DNA of 64,000 nt, from the NCBI RefSeq assembly GCF_008727875.1, contig NZ_VTWS01000003.1, positions 496,001 to 560,000 of the forward strand, read 5' to 3'. The position numbers were made by a program, and so were the translations under genes. This document shows, one piece after another, positions 8,872 through 18,844 of this stretch (positions are counted from its first letter, which is position 1; each line of letters opens with the position of its first letter). Source of the DNA: Larkinella humicola. GTDB lineage: Bacteria; Bacteroidota; Bacteroidia; Cytophagales; Spirosomataceae. The notes under the pieces are model-generated. The model worked only from the letters and a program-made list of their open reading frames with translations. It searched no databases and was not told the DNA's origin.

Positions 8872-9684
8872 TTACGCTATGGTCACTTCGTTGACTTCAA
8901 TCATTAAGCTGGTATTGGCCGTTACTTCTTCAATGTACTGGAACGTCGTCAGAATTTCGGCCTGGCCTTTCCGGATCGCAACCGAGTGTTCGTAATGAGC
9001 AGACGGTTTTCGGTCGGCGGTTCGGATGGTCCAGCCATCCCGTTCCTGAACAATGCTTTTCTTGCCGAGATTTACCATCGGCTCGATGGCCAGAACCATG
9101 CCTTCTTTCAGCTTGACGCCCTGTCCACGTTTGCCGTAATTCGGCACTTCCGGGCTTTCGTGGAGGCTCTTTCCGAGTCCATGACCCACTAGCTCCCGAA
9201 CCACTGAATAGCCAAACTTCTCTACATGACTCTGCACGGCATACCCAATATCGCCGATCCGGTTTCCTTCCGTTGCTTTTTCAATACCGCAATACAGGGA
9301 TTGTTTGGTACGAATCAGCAGATCACGAACTTCCTGGCTAATTTCTCCAATGGGATAGGTATACGCACTATCACTATGGTATCCGTTCAGTTTTACGCCA
9401 CAATCGATCGAAATAATATCACCTTCTTTCAGTTCGTACTTACTCGGAAAACCGTGTACGACCGTCTCATTGACCGAAATACACAAAGCAGCCGGGAAGT
9501 TGTTGAATCCTTTGAAAGAAGGAATACCACCGTTGTCGCGAATATACTCCTCAGCCACGCGATCCAGTTCTTTCGTAGTCACACCCGGACGAATCCGTTT
9601 GGCTACTTCGGCATGTGCTTTGCCGAGAACCTGCCCGCTGATTTTCATCAGCTCTATTTCGGCGTCTGATTTCAGGTAAATCAT
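8872..9684 (-). CDS. map: Methionine aminopeptidase type I
   Basis: The 270-residue enzyme removes the initiator Met from nascent proteins. The pita-bread fold ligands are visible: Asp94, Asp105, His168, Glu201 and Glu232, with the substrate His77 in VVHGFP. It lies between secY and infA; adk, which precedes map in some other phyla, is absent. Its gap to secY is 4 bases, so translational coupling is likely. Confidence 0.97.
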   Translation of the reverse strand: MIYLKSDAEIELMKISGQVLGKAHAEVAKRIRPGVTTKELDRVAEEYIRDNGGIPSFKGFNNFPAALCISVNETVVHGFPSKYELKEGDIISIDCGVKLNGYHSDSAYTYPIGEISQEVRDLLIRTKQSLYCGIEKATEGNRIGDIGYAVQSHVEKFGYSVVRELVGHGLGKSLHESPEVPNYGKRGQGVKLKEGMVLAIEPMVNLGKKSIVQERDGWTIRTADRKPSAHYEHSVAIRKGQAEILTTFQYIEEVTANTSLMIEVNEVTIA

Positions 9685-9688
9685 TTCG

Positions 9689-11002
9689 TTAAGCCGTTAT
9701 GCTCTCCGTGCGGCCCGTTACGCGTCCTGACTGCATCAGGCCTTCGTAACGACGCATCAGAAGATAACTTTCAACTTGCTGCAAGGTATCCAGCACCACG
9801 CCCACCATAATCAACAGCGACGTACCTCCGAAAAACTGCGAGAAGTTGCGAGTCATTCCCAGCAAAGACGCAACAGCCGGCAAAATCGCTACAATAGCCA
9901 GCATCAGCGCTCCCGGTAACGTAATCCGGTCCAAAACCTGACCGATGTATTCAGAAGTCATAAAACCGGGTTTAACACCGGGAATAAAACCTCCGCTCCG
10001 TTTCATGTCATCCGCAATCTGATTCGGGTTAACCGAAATCGCCGTGTAGAAAAACGTAAAGACGATAATCAGAACGGCGAACAACACGTTATACTGCCAC
10101 GAGGTATAATCGGCGAAAACCGTCTGTACCGAACCGGCCAAATCGCTCTTCTCCGCAAACAACGAAGCAACCAGTGACGGAACGAACATCAGTGCCTGGG
10201 CAAAAATGATCGGCATGACACCGGCGGCATTCAACTTCAGGGGAAGATACTGACGTTGACCGCCCACTACCTTGTTCCCAACAACCTGCTTGGCATACTG
10301 AATCGGAATCCGGCGAACCGCCTGTGTCAGTACCACCGCACCCATTACGACAAAGAACAGAGCAACGATTTCAAGGACGAACAGTAAAGCTCCTCCTGAT
10401 CCGCGGGACAAAGCCTCTCCGTATACGGCACCCGGAAACCGCGACACAATACCGATCATGATCAGCATCGAAATCCCGTTCCCGATTCCCTTATCGGTGA
10501 TGCGCTCACCCAGCCACATGCAAAAAATGGTACCGGCCGTCAAAACAACAACAGACACAATATTGAATGTGGCCTTGTTGATCATAATGGCTTCGCCCGG
10601 AATGGTCGTCGTCAAATACGTAATCGCCTGAGCCGCCGTCACGAAAATGGTCAGGATACGGGTAATCTGATTTAAACGCTTCCGGCCCGACTCTCCTTCT
10701 TTCTGCATTTTCTGAAAGTAAGGCAGGGCCAGCGTCAAAAGCTGAATTGCAATCGATGCCGAGATATACGGCATGATTCCCAAAGCAAAAATAGATGCTT
10801 TGCTGAAGGCTCCACCCGAGAACGTTTCCAGCAATCCCAGGAGTCCCTGCGGATTGAGGTTTAATTTCGTCGGATCGATCCCTGGCAATACAATTTGAGA
10901 CCCTAGTCTAAAAACCGTCACAAACAACAACGTGTTGAGAATGCGGGTTCTCAGTTCCTCGATCGAAAAGATATTCTGAAGGGTCGTGATGAATCGTTTC
11001 AT
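9689..11002 (-). CDS. secY: Protein translocase subunit SecY
   Basis: The 437-residue protein has ten predicted transmembrane helices and the plug and lateral-gate regions of SecY, including GIMPYISASI and the loop PIQYAKQVVG. It forms the protein-conducting channel with SecE and SecG. It follows rplO in the spc block, as in most bacteria. Confidence 0.98.
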   Translation of the reverse strand: MKRFITTLQNIFSIEELRTRILNTLLFVTVFRLGSQIVLPGIDPTKLNLNPQGLLGLLETFSGGAFSKASIFALGIMPYISASIAIQLLTLALPYFQKMQKEGESGRKRLNQITRILTIFVTAAQAITYLTTTIPGEAIMINKATFNIVSVVVLTAGTIFCMWLGERITDKGIGNGISMLIMIGIVSRFPGAVYGEALSRGSGGALLFVLEIVALFFVVMGAVVLTQAVRRIPIQYAKQVVGNKVVGGQRQYLPLKLNAAGVMPIIFAQALMFVPSLVASLFAEKSDLAGSVQTVFADYTSWQYNVLFAVLIIVFTFFYTAISVNPNQIADDMKRSGGFIPGVKPGFMTSEYIGQVLDRITLPGALMLAIVAILPAVASLLGMTRNFSQFFGGTSLLIMVGVVLDTLQQVESYLLMRRYEGLMQSGRVTGRTESITA

Positions 11003-11087
11003 TAGTGTATCAAGCTGCTCGTCCGAAAAAAGTCACCAAATTTACGAAGAAATATTGGCTAAATCTACTCATGAACGAACAAGCCGA

Positions 11088-11534
11088 TTAGAGCTTGATT
11101 GCTTTACCGCCTGCTTTCTCAATTGCTTCAATCGCTTTCTGCGAAAAGCCATGTGCTTTCACTTCCACGACTGACGAAATTTCACCCCGGCTCAGAATCT
11201 TTATTTTGTCGTTTTTACCGGCTAACCCGTGTTGCATTAGCACATCGATATCGATGGAAGTAATGCCGGCGCTTTCAATTAACTGCTGAAGTGTGTCTAG
11301 GTTAATCGGCTTATATTCAACCCGATTGATATTTTTGAAGCCGAATTTCGGTACCCGGCGCTGCAGAGGCATCTGACCTCCTTCGAAGTTTTTCTTAGCG
11401 CTGTAACCGGAACGCGACTGGGCACCTTTATGGCCACGGGTTGATGTTCCACCCATCCCAGAACCCGTACCCCGACCTACTCGCTTGCGCTGCCGGACTG
11501 ATCCTTCCGCAGGTTTAAGTGTATTCAGATTCAT
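11088..11534 (-). CDS. rplO: 50S ribosomal protein L15
   Basis: A 148-residue L15 starting MNLNTLKPAEGSVRQRKRVG, with the Gly-rich GRGTGSGMGGTSTRGHKG segment that threads into 23S rRNA. It lies 4 bases after rpmD and upstream of secY. Confidence 0.97.
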   Translation of the reverse strand: MNLNTLKPAEGSVRQRKRVGRGTGSGMGGTSTRGHKGAQSRSGYSAKKNFEGGQMPLQRRVPKFGFKNINRVEYKPINLDTLQQLIESAGITSIDIDVLMQHGLAGKNDKIKILSRGEISSVVEVKAHGFSQKAIEAIEKAGGKAIKL

Positions 11535-11538
11535 AATC

Positions 11539-11718
11539 TTAAATTTCTTCTACAGTAACTAAATGTTGAATTTTACGGATAATCCCACCAACTGCGTCAT
11601 TGTATTCCAACGAAACGCTGCGGTTGATTTTACCCAGACCAAGCGACTTGATCGCCAGTTTCTGTGTTTTCGGCCGCTTAATGATGCTGCGAACCTGTGT
11701 TATTTTAACCCGTGCCAT
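11539..11718 (-). CDS. rpmD: 50S ribosomal protein L30
   Basis: A 59-codon frame between rpsE and rplO: MARVKITQVRSIIKRPKTQK, then LAIKSLGLGKINRSVSLEYN and a short tail. The segment SIIKRPKTQKLAIKSLGLGK is the L30 signature. The position (rpsE-rpmD-rplO) is the usual one. The start is ATG at 11718 and the stop TAA at 11539. Confidence 0.96.
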   Translation of the reverse strand: MARVKITQVRSIIKRPKTQKLAIKSLGLGKINRSVSLEYNDAVGGIIRKIQHLVTVEEI

Positions 11719-11741
11719 TTTCTTGCCGTTGTTAAGGATTC

Positions 11742-12257
11742 TTATCCGTTAAAAACTTTGCTCAGTTTCACCCCACGCTGGAAGGCGACCTGATGCGGAG
11801 CGCGCATTTTCAGCAGCGCGTCGATGGTTGCCTTCACCACATTGTGCGGATTGGATGAACCCTTCGATTTTGCCAATACGTCGCGGATACCGGCACTTTC
11901 CAATACCGCACGCATCGCACCACCGGCGATAACACCCGTACCGGCCGAAGCGGGTTTCAGCAGAACAAAACCACCGCTGAACTTGCCTTCCATCGCATGA
12001 GGAACCGTGTGCTTCAACAACGGAACCTGAACGAGGTTTTTCTTCGCATCTTCAATTCCTTTGGCAATCGCATCCGTTACTTCGTTCGCTTTACCGAGGC
12101 CGTAGCCAACCACGCCGTTGCCGTCGCCGACTACGATGATGGCCGCAAAGCTAAAACGCCGACCACCTTTCACCACCTTGGCAACGCGGTTGATAGCGAC
12201 AACGCGTTCTTTCAGTTCAGACTCGTTAACTTTAGCAGGTCTTGTATTGGTTACCAT
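11742..12257 (-). CDS. rpsE: 30S ribosomal protein S5
   Basis: A 171-residue S5 with the N-terminal RNA-binding fold ([20 protein letters not shown]) and the C-terminal [20 protein letters not shown]. It shapes the mRNA entry and decoding accuracy with S4. It follows rplR by 8 bases. Confidence 0.97.
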   Translation of the reverse strand: MVTNTRPAKVNESELKERVVAINRVAKVVKGGRRFSFAAIIVVGDGNGVVGYGLGKANEVTDAIAKGIEDAKKNLVQVPLLKHTVPHAMEGKFSGGFVLLKPASAGTGVIAGGAMRAVLESAGIRDVLAKSKGSSNPHNVVKATIDALLKMRAPHQVAFQRGVKLSKVFNG

Positions 12258-12265
12258 TGTTTTGC

Positions 12266-12622
12266 TTAGAATTTAAGGCCTCCTTCTCTGGCACCGTCGG
12301 CCAAAGCTTTCACCTTACCATGATATAAATACCCATTCCGATCAAAAACTACCTTGGAAATACCGCTGGTAGTTGCTTTCTCTGCCAAAGCCTGTCCAAC
12401 CTGTTTTGCCAGTTCGACGTTAACGCCTTTCTTATCATTGCCGGTAATCTCGATTGATGAAGCGCTGACCAGCGTGTGGCCTTTTTCGTCGTCAATGATT
12501 TGGGCATAGATACGGGCATTTGACCGGAAGACGGATAGTCTCGGCTGGTCAGCCGTTCCGGAAACCTTGTTCCGGATATGATTCTTAATACGCAGTCTTC
12601 TGCTTTCTTTCGTGACAGCCAT
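12266..12622 (-). CDS. rplR: 50S ribosomal protein L18
   Basis: A 118-residue L18 with [18 protein letters not shown] and the C-terminal [20 protein letters not shown]. It binds 5S rRNA in the central protuberance, together with L5. It sits in the normal rplF-rplR-rpsE order. Confidence 0.97.
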   Translation of the reverse strand: MAVTKESRRLRIKNHIRNKVSGTADQPRLSVFRSNARIYAQIIDDEKGHTLVSASSIEITGNDKKGVNVELAKQVGQALAEKATTSGISKVVFDRNGYLYHGKVKALADGAREGGLKF

Positions 12623-12653
12623 TTTCGCCTGTGCTTATTATATGGTTCACCTA

Positions 12654-13211
12654 TTACTTCTTGGAAGCAGACTTACCAGCTTTCCGACGAATTTTCTCGC
12701 CCACAAAGCGGATACCCTTCCCTTTGTACGGTTCAACTTTCCGCAACGAGCGGATTTTAGCCGCAACATCGCCAATGAGTTGCTTATCGATTCCTTCCAG
12801 AATGACCTTCGGGTTTTGCCCTTTTTCCGTTACGGAAGTTACCTTCAGCTCCGTCGGGATGGCCACATAAATATCATGTGAATACCCCAGCGTCAATTGC
12901 AGAATATTGTTCGTTGCAACGGCTTTGTAACCAACACCGACGATTTCGAGTTCCAACCGATACCCGGTGCTAACACCCGTTACCATATTGTTGACCAAGG
13001 CGCGGTACAAACCGTGCAAGGCTTTGAAACGCTTCTGATCATTCGGGCGAATCACTTTCAGTTCTCCGTCGGCGATCTCTAATTTGATATCCGGGTTGAT
13101 GCTCTGCGACAGTTCCCCTTTCGGGCCTTTCACCGTAACTGTGTTACCGTTCTCGACCGAAACTGACACTTTCTCGGGCAGTGCAATGGATTTATTACCT
13201 ACGCGTGACAT
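12654..13211 (-). CDS. rplF: 50S ribosomal protein L6
   Basis: A 185-residue L6 made of two related folds, starting MSRVGNKSIALPEKVSVSVE and ending in the lysine-rich KIRRKAGKSASKK, with the conserved PYKGKGIRF. It lies near the factor-binding site of the 50S subunit. Confidence 0.97.
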   Translation of the reverse strand: MSRVGNKSIALPEKVSVSVENGNTVTVKGPKGELSQSINPDIKLEIADGELKVIRPNDQKRFKALHGLYRALVNNMVTGVSTGYRLELEIVGVGYKAVATNNILQLTLGYSHDIYVAIPTELKVTSVTEKGQNPKVILEGIDKQLIGDVAAKIRSLRKVEPYKGKGIRFVGEKIRRKAGKSASKK

Positions 13212-13220
13212 AGTTTCTGA

Positions 13221-13619
13221 TTAATATACGTAACACAACACTTCACCGCCTACGTTCAGCGTCCGGGCTTCCTTGTCCGTCATCACCCCTTTCGAGGTAG
13301 AGACGATGGCGACACCTAAGCCATTCAGAATCCGCGGAATGTCCGTAGCTCCTTTGTACTGACGCAGACCCGGGCGGCTCACGCGCTGCAAATCAACGAT
13401 AGCAGGTTGTTTCGTAACCGGATTGTACTTCAGTGCAATTTTAATACTTCCTTGCGGGCCCGTCTCGTCGAACTTGTAGTTCTGGATGAAGCCTTTATCA
13501 AAGAGTACCTTAGTGATCTCCTTCTTTATATTGGAAGCAGGAATTTCCACGACCCGGTGCTTGGCGCGGATCGCATTTCTGATGCGAGTCAGATAATCTG
13601 CTATGGGATCAGTATTCAT
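13221..13619 (-). CDS. rpsH: 30S ribosomal protein S8
   Basis: A 132-residue S8 starting [20 protein letters not shown], with the C-terminal [27 protein letters not shown]. It binds the central domain of 16S rRNA and in enterobacteria represses the spc operon; whether it does so here cannot be seen. Confidence 0.97.
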   Translation of the reverse strand: MNTDPIADYLTRIRNAIRAKHRVVEIPASNIKKEITKVLFDKGFIQNYKFDETGPQGSIKIALKYNPVTKQPAIVDLQRVSRPGLRQYKGATDIPRILNGLGVAIVSTSKGVMTDKEARTLNVGGEVLCYVY

Positions 13620-13723
13620 TTCCTCCTGATTAGTAACTGCAAACCTCGCTGACGGATTAGCCGTTTTGAACGGGCCTGCAAAATTAGGGAATTGTTTCGA
13701 TAATCGCTAAGATGGCGTGAAAG

Positions 13724-13993
13724 TTACCAGCTTGCCTTTGTTACACCCGGAATCTTACCGGCCGATGCCATTTCACGGAACGTCACGCGGGAGATACCAA
13801 ATTTCCGCATGTACCCGCGAGGGCGGCCCGTTAACTTACACCGATTGTGCAGACGTACCGGCGAAGCATTCTTCGGCAGTTTGTCTAACCCGAGGTAGTC
13901 TCCGGCAGCTTTCAGTGCGGCACGCTTGGTAGCGTATTTCGCAACTAAGGCAATCCGCTTACGCTCTCTTGCTTTGATGGATTCTTTTGCCAT
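13724..13993 (-). CDS. rpsN: 30S ribosomal protein S14, zinc-free form
   Basis: An 89-residue S14 with [20 protein letters not shown] near the C-terminus. Only one Cys is present, so the two CxxC pairs of the zinc form are absent. It lies in the 30S head. A 104-base gap separates it from rpsH. Confidence 0.97.
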   Translation of the reverse strand: MAKESIKARERKRIALVAKYATKRAALKAAGDYLGLDKLPKNASPVRLHNRCKLTGRPRGYMRKFGISRVTFREMASAGKIPGVTKASW

Positions 13994-14013
13994 GTTTTTA
14001 TTCGCGTTATGCG

Positions 14014-14568
14014 TTATTTTTTACCGCCGGCGAAGGGCATGCCCAGGGCCTTTAGCAATGCAAAGCTTTCTTCATCCGTGTTCGCCGTGGTGACGAACGT
14101 GATATCCATTCCTGAAATCCGACTTACTTTGTCAATCGTGATTTCCGGGAAGATAATCTGCTCCTGGACACCGAACGTGTAGTTTCCGTTGCCATCGAAG
14201 CCTTTGTCACTAATTCCTTTGAAGTCACGAACGCGCGGCAGAGCGACAGCGGTCAGACGATCCAGAAATTCGTACATCTTCTCTCCGCGCAGGGTTACTT
14301 TAGCGCCGATCGGCATGCCTTCGCGCAGCTTAAAGTTAGAGACGGCTTTTTTCGCAATGGTTGCCACTGCTTTCTGGCCTGTAATCATCGTCAGTTCTTC
14401 GACACCTACATCGACTAACTTCTTGTCAGCGACGGCGGCCCCAATCCCTTTGTTTACAACAATCTTAGAGAGTTTCGGTACCTGCATTACGCTTTTGTAC
14501 TGAAACTTTTCTTTCAATTGGGCCACGATCTCGTTTGTATATTTCTCTTTCAGCCTCGGTGTTGCCAC
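14014..14568 (-). CDS. rplE: 50S ribosomal protein L5
   Basis: A 184-residue L5 with [11 protein letters not shown] and [10 protein letters not shown] motifs and the C-terminal [17 protein letters not shown]. It binds 5S rRNA and contacts P-site tRNA. Confidence 0.97.
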   Translation of the reverse strand: MATPRLKEKYTNEIVAQLKEKFQYKSVMQVPKLSKIVVNKGIGAAVADKKLVDVGVEELTMITGQKAVATIAKKAVSNFKLREGMPIGAKVTLRGEKMYEFLDRLTAVALPRVRDFKGISDKGFDGNGNYTFGVQEQIIFPEITIDKVSRISGMDITFVTTANTDEESFALLKALGMPFAGGKK

Positions 14569-14606
14569 TTTCGTATCTGTTTAATACGTTCCTGATTTCT
14601 AATCGA

Positions 14607-14945
14607 TTAGATAAAATTACCGGTCTTTTTCGAGTACCGTTGCAACTTATCCTTGTCATTCAGTTTACGGCCGGTCCGGGTCGGTTCTTTGGTGGCGGGG
14701 TCAATCACCATCAGGTTACTGATGTGGATTGTTCCTTCGCGTTTCTCCAAACTTCCCTGTGGGTTGGCTGCGGAGGGTTTCACATGTTTGGTGATCATGT
14801 TCACTCCTTCAACCACGGCGCGTTGCTTATCGACCAAAACGCGCAGGATGGTGCCGGTTTGGCCCTTCGAGTTACCAGAGAGCACTTTCACAGCGTCTCC
14901 CTTTTTGATGTGTAACTTCGCAGGCTTGTCTGCTACTTTCTTCAT
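14607..14945 (-). CDS. rplX: 50S ribosomal protein L24
   Basis: A 112-residue L24 with the KOW motif ([18 protein letters not shown], residues about 14-32) and [13 protein letters not shown]. It is an assembly initiator of the 50S subunit near the exit tunnel. It begins 3 bases after the rplN stop. Confidence 0.97.
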   Translation of the reverse strand: MKKVADKPAKLHIKKGDAVKVLSGNSKGQTGTILRVLVDKQRAVVEGVNMITKHVKPSAANPQGSLEKREGTIHISNLMVIDPATKEPTRTGRKLNDKDKLQRYSKKTGNFI

Positions 14946-14948
14946 GGG

Positions 14949-15317
14949 TTACAATACTTCTGGAGCCAAAGAAACGATTTTCATAAACTGCTTCTCGCGC
15001 AATTCGCGGGCAACGGGCCCAAAAATGCGGGTACCGCGCGGCTCGTCATTGTTGTTCAGCAGGACGGCTGCATTGTCTTCAAACCGGATGTAGGAACCGT
15101 CTTTCCGACGAATTTCTTTCTTGGTGCGAACGACGACCGCCTTCGAAACAGTACCTTTCTTCATGTTACTCGAAGAAAGCGCCTGCTTAACCGTCACTAC
15201 AATTTTATCTCCAACCGTAGCGAAACGCTTGCCGGTTCCACCCAGTACCCGAATACAGAGTACTTCTTTGGCACCGCTATTATCGGCTACGCCCAAACGT
15301 GATTCTTGCTGGATCAT
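14949..15317 (-). CDS. rplN: 50S ribosomal protein L14
   Basis: A 122-residue L14 starting [20 protein letters not shown], with [15 protein letters not shown] near the end. It forms an intersubunit bridge. It follows rpsQ with 2 bases between the genes. Confidence 0.97.
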   Translation of the reverse strand: MIQQESRLGVADNSGAKEVLCIRVLGGTGKRFATVGDKIVVTVKQALSSSNMKKGTVSKAVVVRTKKEIRRKDGSYIRFEDNAAVLLNNNDEPRGTRIFGPVARELREKQFMKIVSLAPEVL

Positions 15318-15319
15318 GA

Positions 15320-15583
15320 TTACTTCGCCTTTTCAATGATTTCGACTAATCGCCAACATTTGTTCTTGCTCAGCGGACGGGTTTCCATGATGCGAACCGT
15401 ATCACCGATTCCACATTCATTTTTTTCGTCATGGGCCATGAACTTCTTCGTACGGTGCATGAATTTTCCATAAATGGGATGCTGCACTTTCCGATCGACT
15501 GCAACCGTGATGGATTTTTCCATCTTGTTGCTTACCACCTTACCAATTCTTTCTTTTCTTAAATTTCTTTCTTGCTGCTCCAT
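15320..15583 (-). CDS. rpsQ: 30S ribosomal protein S17
   Basis: An 87-residue S17 (OB fold) with [20 protein letters not shown] and [21 protein letters not shown]. It is a primary 16S rRNA binder in the 30S body. The order rpmC-rpsQ-rplN is standard. Confidence 0.97.
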   Translation of the reverse strand: MEQQERNLRKERIGKVVSNKMEKSITVAVDRKVQHPIYGKFMHRTKKFMAHDEKNECGIGDTVRIMETRPLSKNKCWRLVEIIEKAK

Positions 15584-15600
15584 GAGTCGATACCGTTTAA

Positions 15601-15795
15601 TTAGCTGGCGTTTTCTTTAACAGTCAGCTCGGTCAGTAATTGAGCAATCAATTTACGCGTGGTGCGAATCCGCATCGGGTTCTCGATGGGCGAAATGGCG
15701 TGCGCAAACTTTAATTTTTGCAAGCGATCTTTCTCAGCCGCTACCTGCTCATTCAATTGTTCAACCGTCAGCGACTTGATCTCGTTCTTTTTCAT
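15601..15795 (-). CDS. rpmC: 50S ribosomal protein L29
   Basis: A 64-residue helical-hairpin L29 starting [18 protein letters not shown], with [20 protein letters not shown]. It lies at the exit tunnel near L23, at the SRP docking site. Confidence 0.96.
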   Translation of the reverse strand: MKKNEIKSLTVEQLNEQVAAEKDRLQKLKFAHAISPIENPMRIRTTRKLIAQLLTELTVKENAS

Positions 15796-15801
15796 GACTG
15801 A

Positions 15802-16230
15802 TTAGTCTTCTGTTTCCTGATAATCCCGACGAACAACGAATCTTGTTTTGATCGGTAACTTTTGAGCCGCCAAACGCAGAGCCTCATTGGCTACGTCCAG
15901 GGGAACACCAGTTGCTTCGAACAGAATGGTGCCCGGTTTTACGGCAGCTACCCAATACTCAGGAGCTCCCTTTCCTTTACCCATCCGTACTTCGGCTGGT
16001 TTCTTCGTGATCACCTTGTCTGGAAAAATACGGATCCAAACCTGGCCTTCACGTTTCATGGCACGGGTGACGGAAATACGGGCCGCTTCAATCTGACGGG
16101 CTGTAATCCAACCGGGTTCCAGCGACTTGATGGCAAACGATCCGAAAGCGATTTGGTGACCCCGTCCGGCAATGCCTTTCACACGGCCTTTCTGCTGCTT
16201 ACGAAACTTGGTTCTTTTTGGTTGTAACAT
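15802..16230 (-). CDS. rplP: 50S ribosomal protein L16
   Basis: A 142-residue L16 starting [19 protein letters not shown], with the tRNA-contacting loop [15 protein letters not shown] and the C-terminal [18 protein letters not shown]. It shapes the A site of the peptidyl transferase centre. Confidence 0.97.
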   Translation of the reverse strand: MLQPKRTKFRKQQKGRVKGIAGRGHQIAFGSFAIKSLEPGWITARQIEAARISVTRAMKREGQVWIRIFPDKVITKKPAEVRMGKGKGAPEYWVAAVKPGTILFEATGVPLDVANEALRLAAQKLPIKTRFVVRRDYQETED

Positions 16231-16279
16231 CTTTAGTCGTATCTAAAGGACGTGCCTGGTATGACGTCCGATGTTCTTA

Positions 16280-17215
16280 CTATCTTTTGCGTGGGCCACC
16301 ACCTTGACCTCCGCCACCGCCCGGCCGCGGGCCTCCGCCCTGACCACCACGTTGACCTCCGCCCTGTCCGCCACGTGGGCCTCCACCTTGTCCGCCCTGA
16401 CCACGCGGAGCGCCACCACCGGCACCGCCACCACGATTTTGATCATTGCGTCCCCGGCGACGATCACCCCGGTCGCCTTCACCACCGCGTTCTCCGCGAC
16501 GGTCTCCGCGATCGTTGCGACGATCACCCCGGTCGTTACCGCGATCGGACTGCGCTGCGGTAATTTGAGCCGCTGGTGACAAATCACGTTTGCCGTAAAG
16601 TTCACCTTTGAATACCCAAACTTTGATACCGATTTTTCCGTAGATCGTTTGTGCTTCCGAGATGGCGTAGTCGATATCAGCCCGAAGTGTGTGCAGGGGC
16701 ACCCGACCTTCTTTGTACTCTTCCGTACGGGCCATTTCAGCACCGCCCAGACGACCTGATACGCGAACTTTGATTCCCTGAGCGCCAACCCGAATCGCTG
16801 AGCTAATCGCCTGTTTCATGGCCCGGCGGTACGAAATACGCGCCTGCAATTGTTGGGCAATCGTTTCACCGATCAGTTTAGCATCAATTTCCGGACGTTT
16901 GATTTCGAAAATGTTGATCTGAACGTCTTTGCCGGTAATTTTCTTTAGCTCTTCCTTGATCTTATCGACTTCGCCACCGCCTTTACCGATCACAATACCC
17001 GGACGTGCCGTGTGAATGGTCAATGTAATGCGCTTCAACGTCCGCTCGATAACAACCCGGGCTATTGATCCTTTCGGGATACGTGCCTGAATATATTTTC
17101 TAATTCTTTCGTCTTCAACCAGCTTATCAGGAAACTCTTTGCCGCCATACCAGCTTGAATCCCATCCTTTGACGATACCAAGCCGAAAACCAACGGGGTT
17201 TACTTTTTGTCCCAT
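16280..17215 (-). CDS. rpsC: 30S ribosomal protein S3 with long Arg/Gly-rich C-terminal tail
   Basis: Residues 1-222 are S3: N-terminal segment ([20 protein letters not shown]), a type II KH domain with the GxxG loop at about 77-80 (VIGKGGG), and the C-terminal domain ending [13 protein letters not shown]. It forms part of the mRNA entry channel. Residues about 224-311 form an 88-residue low-complexity tail: first Asp/Arg repeats (NDRGDRR type), then [12 protein letters not shown] RGG repeats ending in PRKR. The protein is 311 residues, well above the usual 210-250. The tail DNA is C/G-rich on the plus strand and generates long spurious frames. Confidence 0.96.
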   Translation of the reverse strand: MGQKVNPVGFRLGIVKGWDSSWYGGKEFPDKLVEDERIRKYIQARIPKGSIARVVIERTLKRITLTIHTARPGIVIGKGGGEVDKIKEELKKITGKDVQINIFEIKRPEIDAKLIGETIAQQLQARISYRRAMKQAISSAIRVGAQGIKVRVSGRLGGAEMARTEEYKEGRVPLHTLRADIDYAISEAQTIYGKIGIKVWVFKGELYGKRDLSPAAQITAAQSDRGNDRGDRRNDRGDRRGERGGEGDRGDRRRGRNDQNRGGGAGGGAPRGQGGQGGGPRGGQGGGQRGGQGGGPRPGGGGGQGGGPRKR

Positions 17216-17227
17216 TTTATTGTCTTG

Positions 17228-17617
17228 TTATTCTGCGTTTTCTGTTGAAACTACTGGTGCAACCGTAAGAGATCCGGCGGCACTCTCAATCACGATCGTA
17301 ACGTGGTTGGAGCGTTTGCGAATCCGGTGACCACGACCCTGAGGAGCAGGACGCAGACGTTTCAGCATCCGACCGCCGTCGACGAAAATCGTCTTTACGT
17401 ACAGATCAGCGTCTTCGGCGCGTTCATCTTCGTTTTTTTGCTGCCAGTTAGCAACCGCCGAGAGCACCAGCTTTTCCAGCAGCGCTGCACCGGCCTGGGG
17501 TTGATAACGCAGAATACCCAATGCTTTGCTAACCTTCTGACCCCGGATCATATCGGCTACCAGCCGCATTTTACGAGGAGACGAAGGCACATTTTTTAGC
17601 TTTGCTACTGCTTCCAT
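17228..17617 (-). CDS. rplV: 50S ribosomal protein L22
   Basis: A 129-residue L22 starting [20 protein letters not shown], with the tunnel-lining hairpin region [20 protein letters not shown]. It lines the peptide exit tunnel opposite L4. A short acidic tail follows the core. It overlaps nothing and lies 12 bases before rpsC. Confidence 0.97.
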   Translation of the reverse strand: MEAVAKLKNVPSSPRKMRLVADMIRGQKVSKALGILRYQPQAGAALLEKLVLSAVANWQQKNEDERAEDADLYVKTIFVDGGRMLKRLRPAPQGRGHRIRKRSNHVTIVIESAAGSLTVAPVVSTENAE

Positions 17618-17632
17618 TTTTTCTGGTTTCAG

Positions 17633-17680
17633 GTCTAAAGTTTAACGTTTAACGAACACTTCAAACCTTAAACTTTAAAC
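17633..17680. repeat. Inverted repeat of GTTTAAC/TAAAGTTTAA words between rpsS and rplV
   Basis: GTCTAAAGTTTAACGTTT (17633-17650) pairs with AAACCTTAAACTTTAAAC (17663-17680) at 16 of 18 positions, with a 12-base loop. It is related in sequence to the repeat between rpsM and rpsK at about 8.0 kb, sharing GTTTAACG and AAACCTTAAAC. Confidence 0.82.
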
Positions 17681-17691
17681 ATTAAACAATT

Positions 17692-17970
17692 CTACCGTTT
17701 GCCTTTGTCTTTCTTCGCAACGTGCCCCCGGAAGTTACGGGTAGGCGAAAATTCGCCTAATTTATGACCCACCATATTCTCGGTGACATACACTGGAATG
17801 AACTTATTGCCATTGTGTACGGCGAACGTGTGGCCAACGAAATCCGGAGAGATCATTGAACGGCGGGACCAGGTTTTGATTACAGACTTTCTGCCTGCAT
17901 CGTTCATGGTGTCCACCTTCTTTTCCAGACGAAAATCTATGTAGGGACCCTTTTTGAGTGAGCGTGCCAT
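17692..17970 (-). CDS. rpsS: 30S ribosomal protein S19
   Basis: A 92-residue S19 starting [19 protein letters not shown], with [20 protein letters not shown] and [15 protein letters not shown]. It is in the 30S head with S13. It lies 7 bases after rplB. Confidence 0.97.
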   Translation of the reverse strand: MARSLKKGPYIDFRLEKKVDTMNDAGRKSVIKTWSRRSMISPDFVGHTFAVHNGNKFIPVYVTENMVGHKLGEFSPTRNFRGHVAKKDKGKR

Positions 17971-17977
17971 CTACCTC

Positions 17978-18802
17978 TTATTTTTTTCGTTTACTAATGA
18001 TCAGACGATCTGAATATTTGTTCACCGGGCGGGTCTTCTTGCCTTTTGCGTACAGACCGGTACGTGACCGGGGATGACCACCGGATGCCCGACCTTCACC
18101 ACCACCCATCGGGTGATCGACGGGGTTCATGGCAACACCACGGACGCGGGGACGAATCCCTAACCAACGGTTCCGACCGGCTTTTCCCATGCTCACGTTC
18201 ATGTGATCCGGGTTAGACACCGAGCCGACGGTTGCCATGCAGGTTCCCAATACCATCCGCTGCTCACCCGAAGGCATCCGCAGAATCGCGTATTTGTCTT
18301 CGCGGGCTACCAACTGGGCGTAGGTTCCGGCGCTGCGAACCATAGCGGCTCCTTTACCAGGCTTCAGCTCCACGTTGTGAACGATGGTACCAATCGGCAT
18401 GGCCGACAATGGCAGGGCGTTTCCAACTTCCGGCGGAACGGACGGGCCTGAAATGACCTGCTGTCCAACCGTGATGCCTTGAGGGGCAATGATGTAACGC
18501 TTTTCCCCATCAACGTAGAACAACAGAGCGATCCGAGCCGAACGGTTGGGATCATACTCAATCGTTTTAACCGTTGCCGGTACATCAGCCTTATCGCGTT
18601 TGAAGTCGATAATCCGATACTGTTTCTTGTGACCGCCACCAATGTAGCGCATTGAACGGTGACCCTGGTTGTTCCGGCCACCTGATCTCTTTATCGATAC
18701 CAGCAGACTCCGTTCCGGTTTGTCCGTCGTAATCTCGGCAAAGTCCGGGGCCACGCGAAAACGTTGACTCGGGGTTGTTGGTTTCAGTTTCTTAACTCCC
18801 AT
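17978..18802 (-). CDS. rplB: 50S ribosomal protein L2
   Basis: A 274-residue L2 with [20 protein letters not shown] and the catalytic-centre-proximal [20 protein letters not shown] loop, which contains the conserved His of L2. It is needed for subunit association and peptidyl transferase. Confidence 0.98.
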   Translation of the reverse strand: MGVKKLKPTTPSQRFRVAPDFAEITTDKPERSLLVSIKRSGGRNNQGHRSMRYIGGGHKKQYRIIDFKRDKADVPATVKTIEYDPNRSARIALLFYVDGEKRYIIAPQGITVGQQVISGPSVPPEVGNALPLSAMPIGTIVHNVELKPGKGAAMVRSAGTYAQLVAREDKYAILRMPSGEQRMVLGTCMATVGSVSNPDHMNVSMGKAGRNRWLGIRPRVRGVAMNPVDHPMGGGEGRASGGHPRSRTGLYAKGKKTRPVNKYSDRLIISKRKK

Positions 18803-18844
18803 GATTCCTAACTACTTCGTTTAGTCGTTCGTGGTTGGGTTGCC

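Noticed and set aside
16243-16788. 181-codon minus-strand frame overlapping rpsC in another frame
   Set aside because: It is a by-product of the low-complexity Arg/Gly-coding DNA of the S3 tail; the rpsC frame carries the KH domain.
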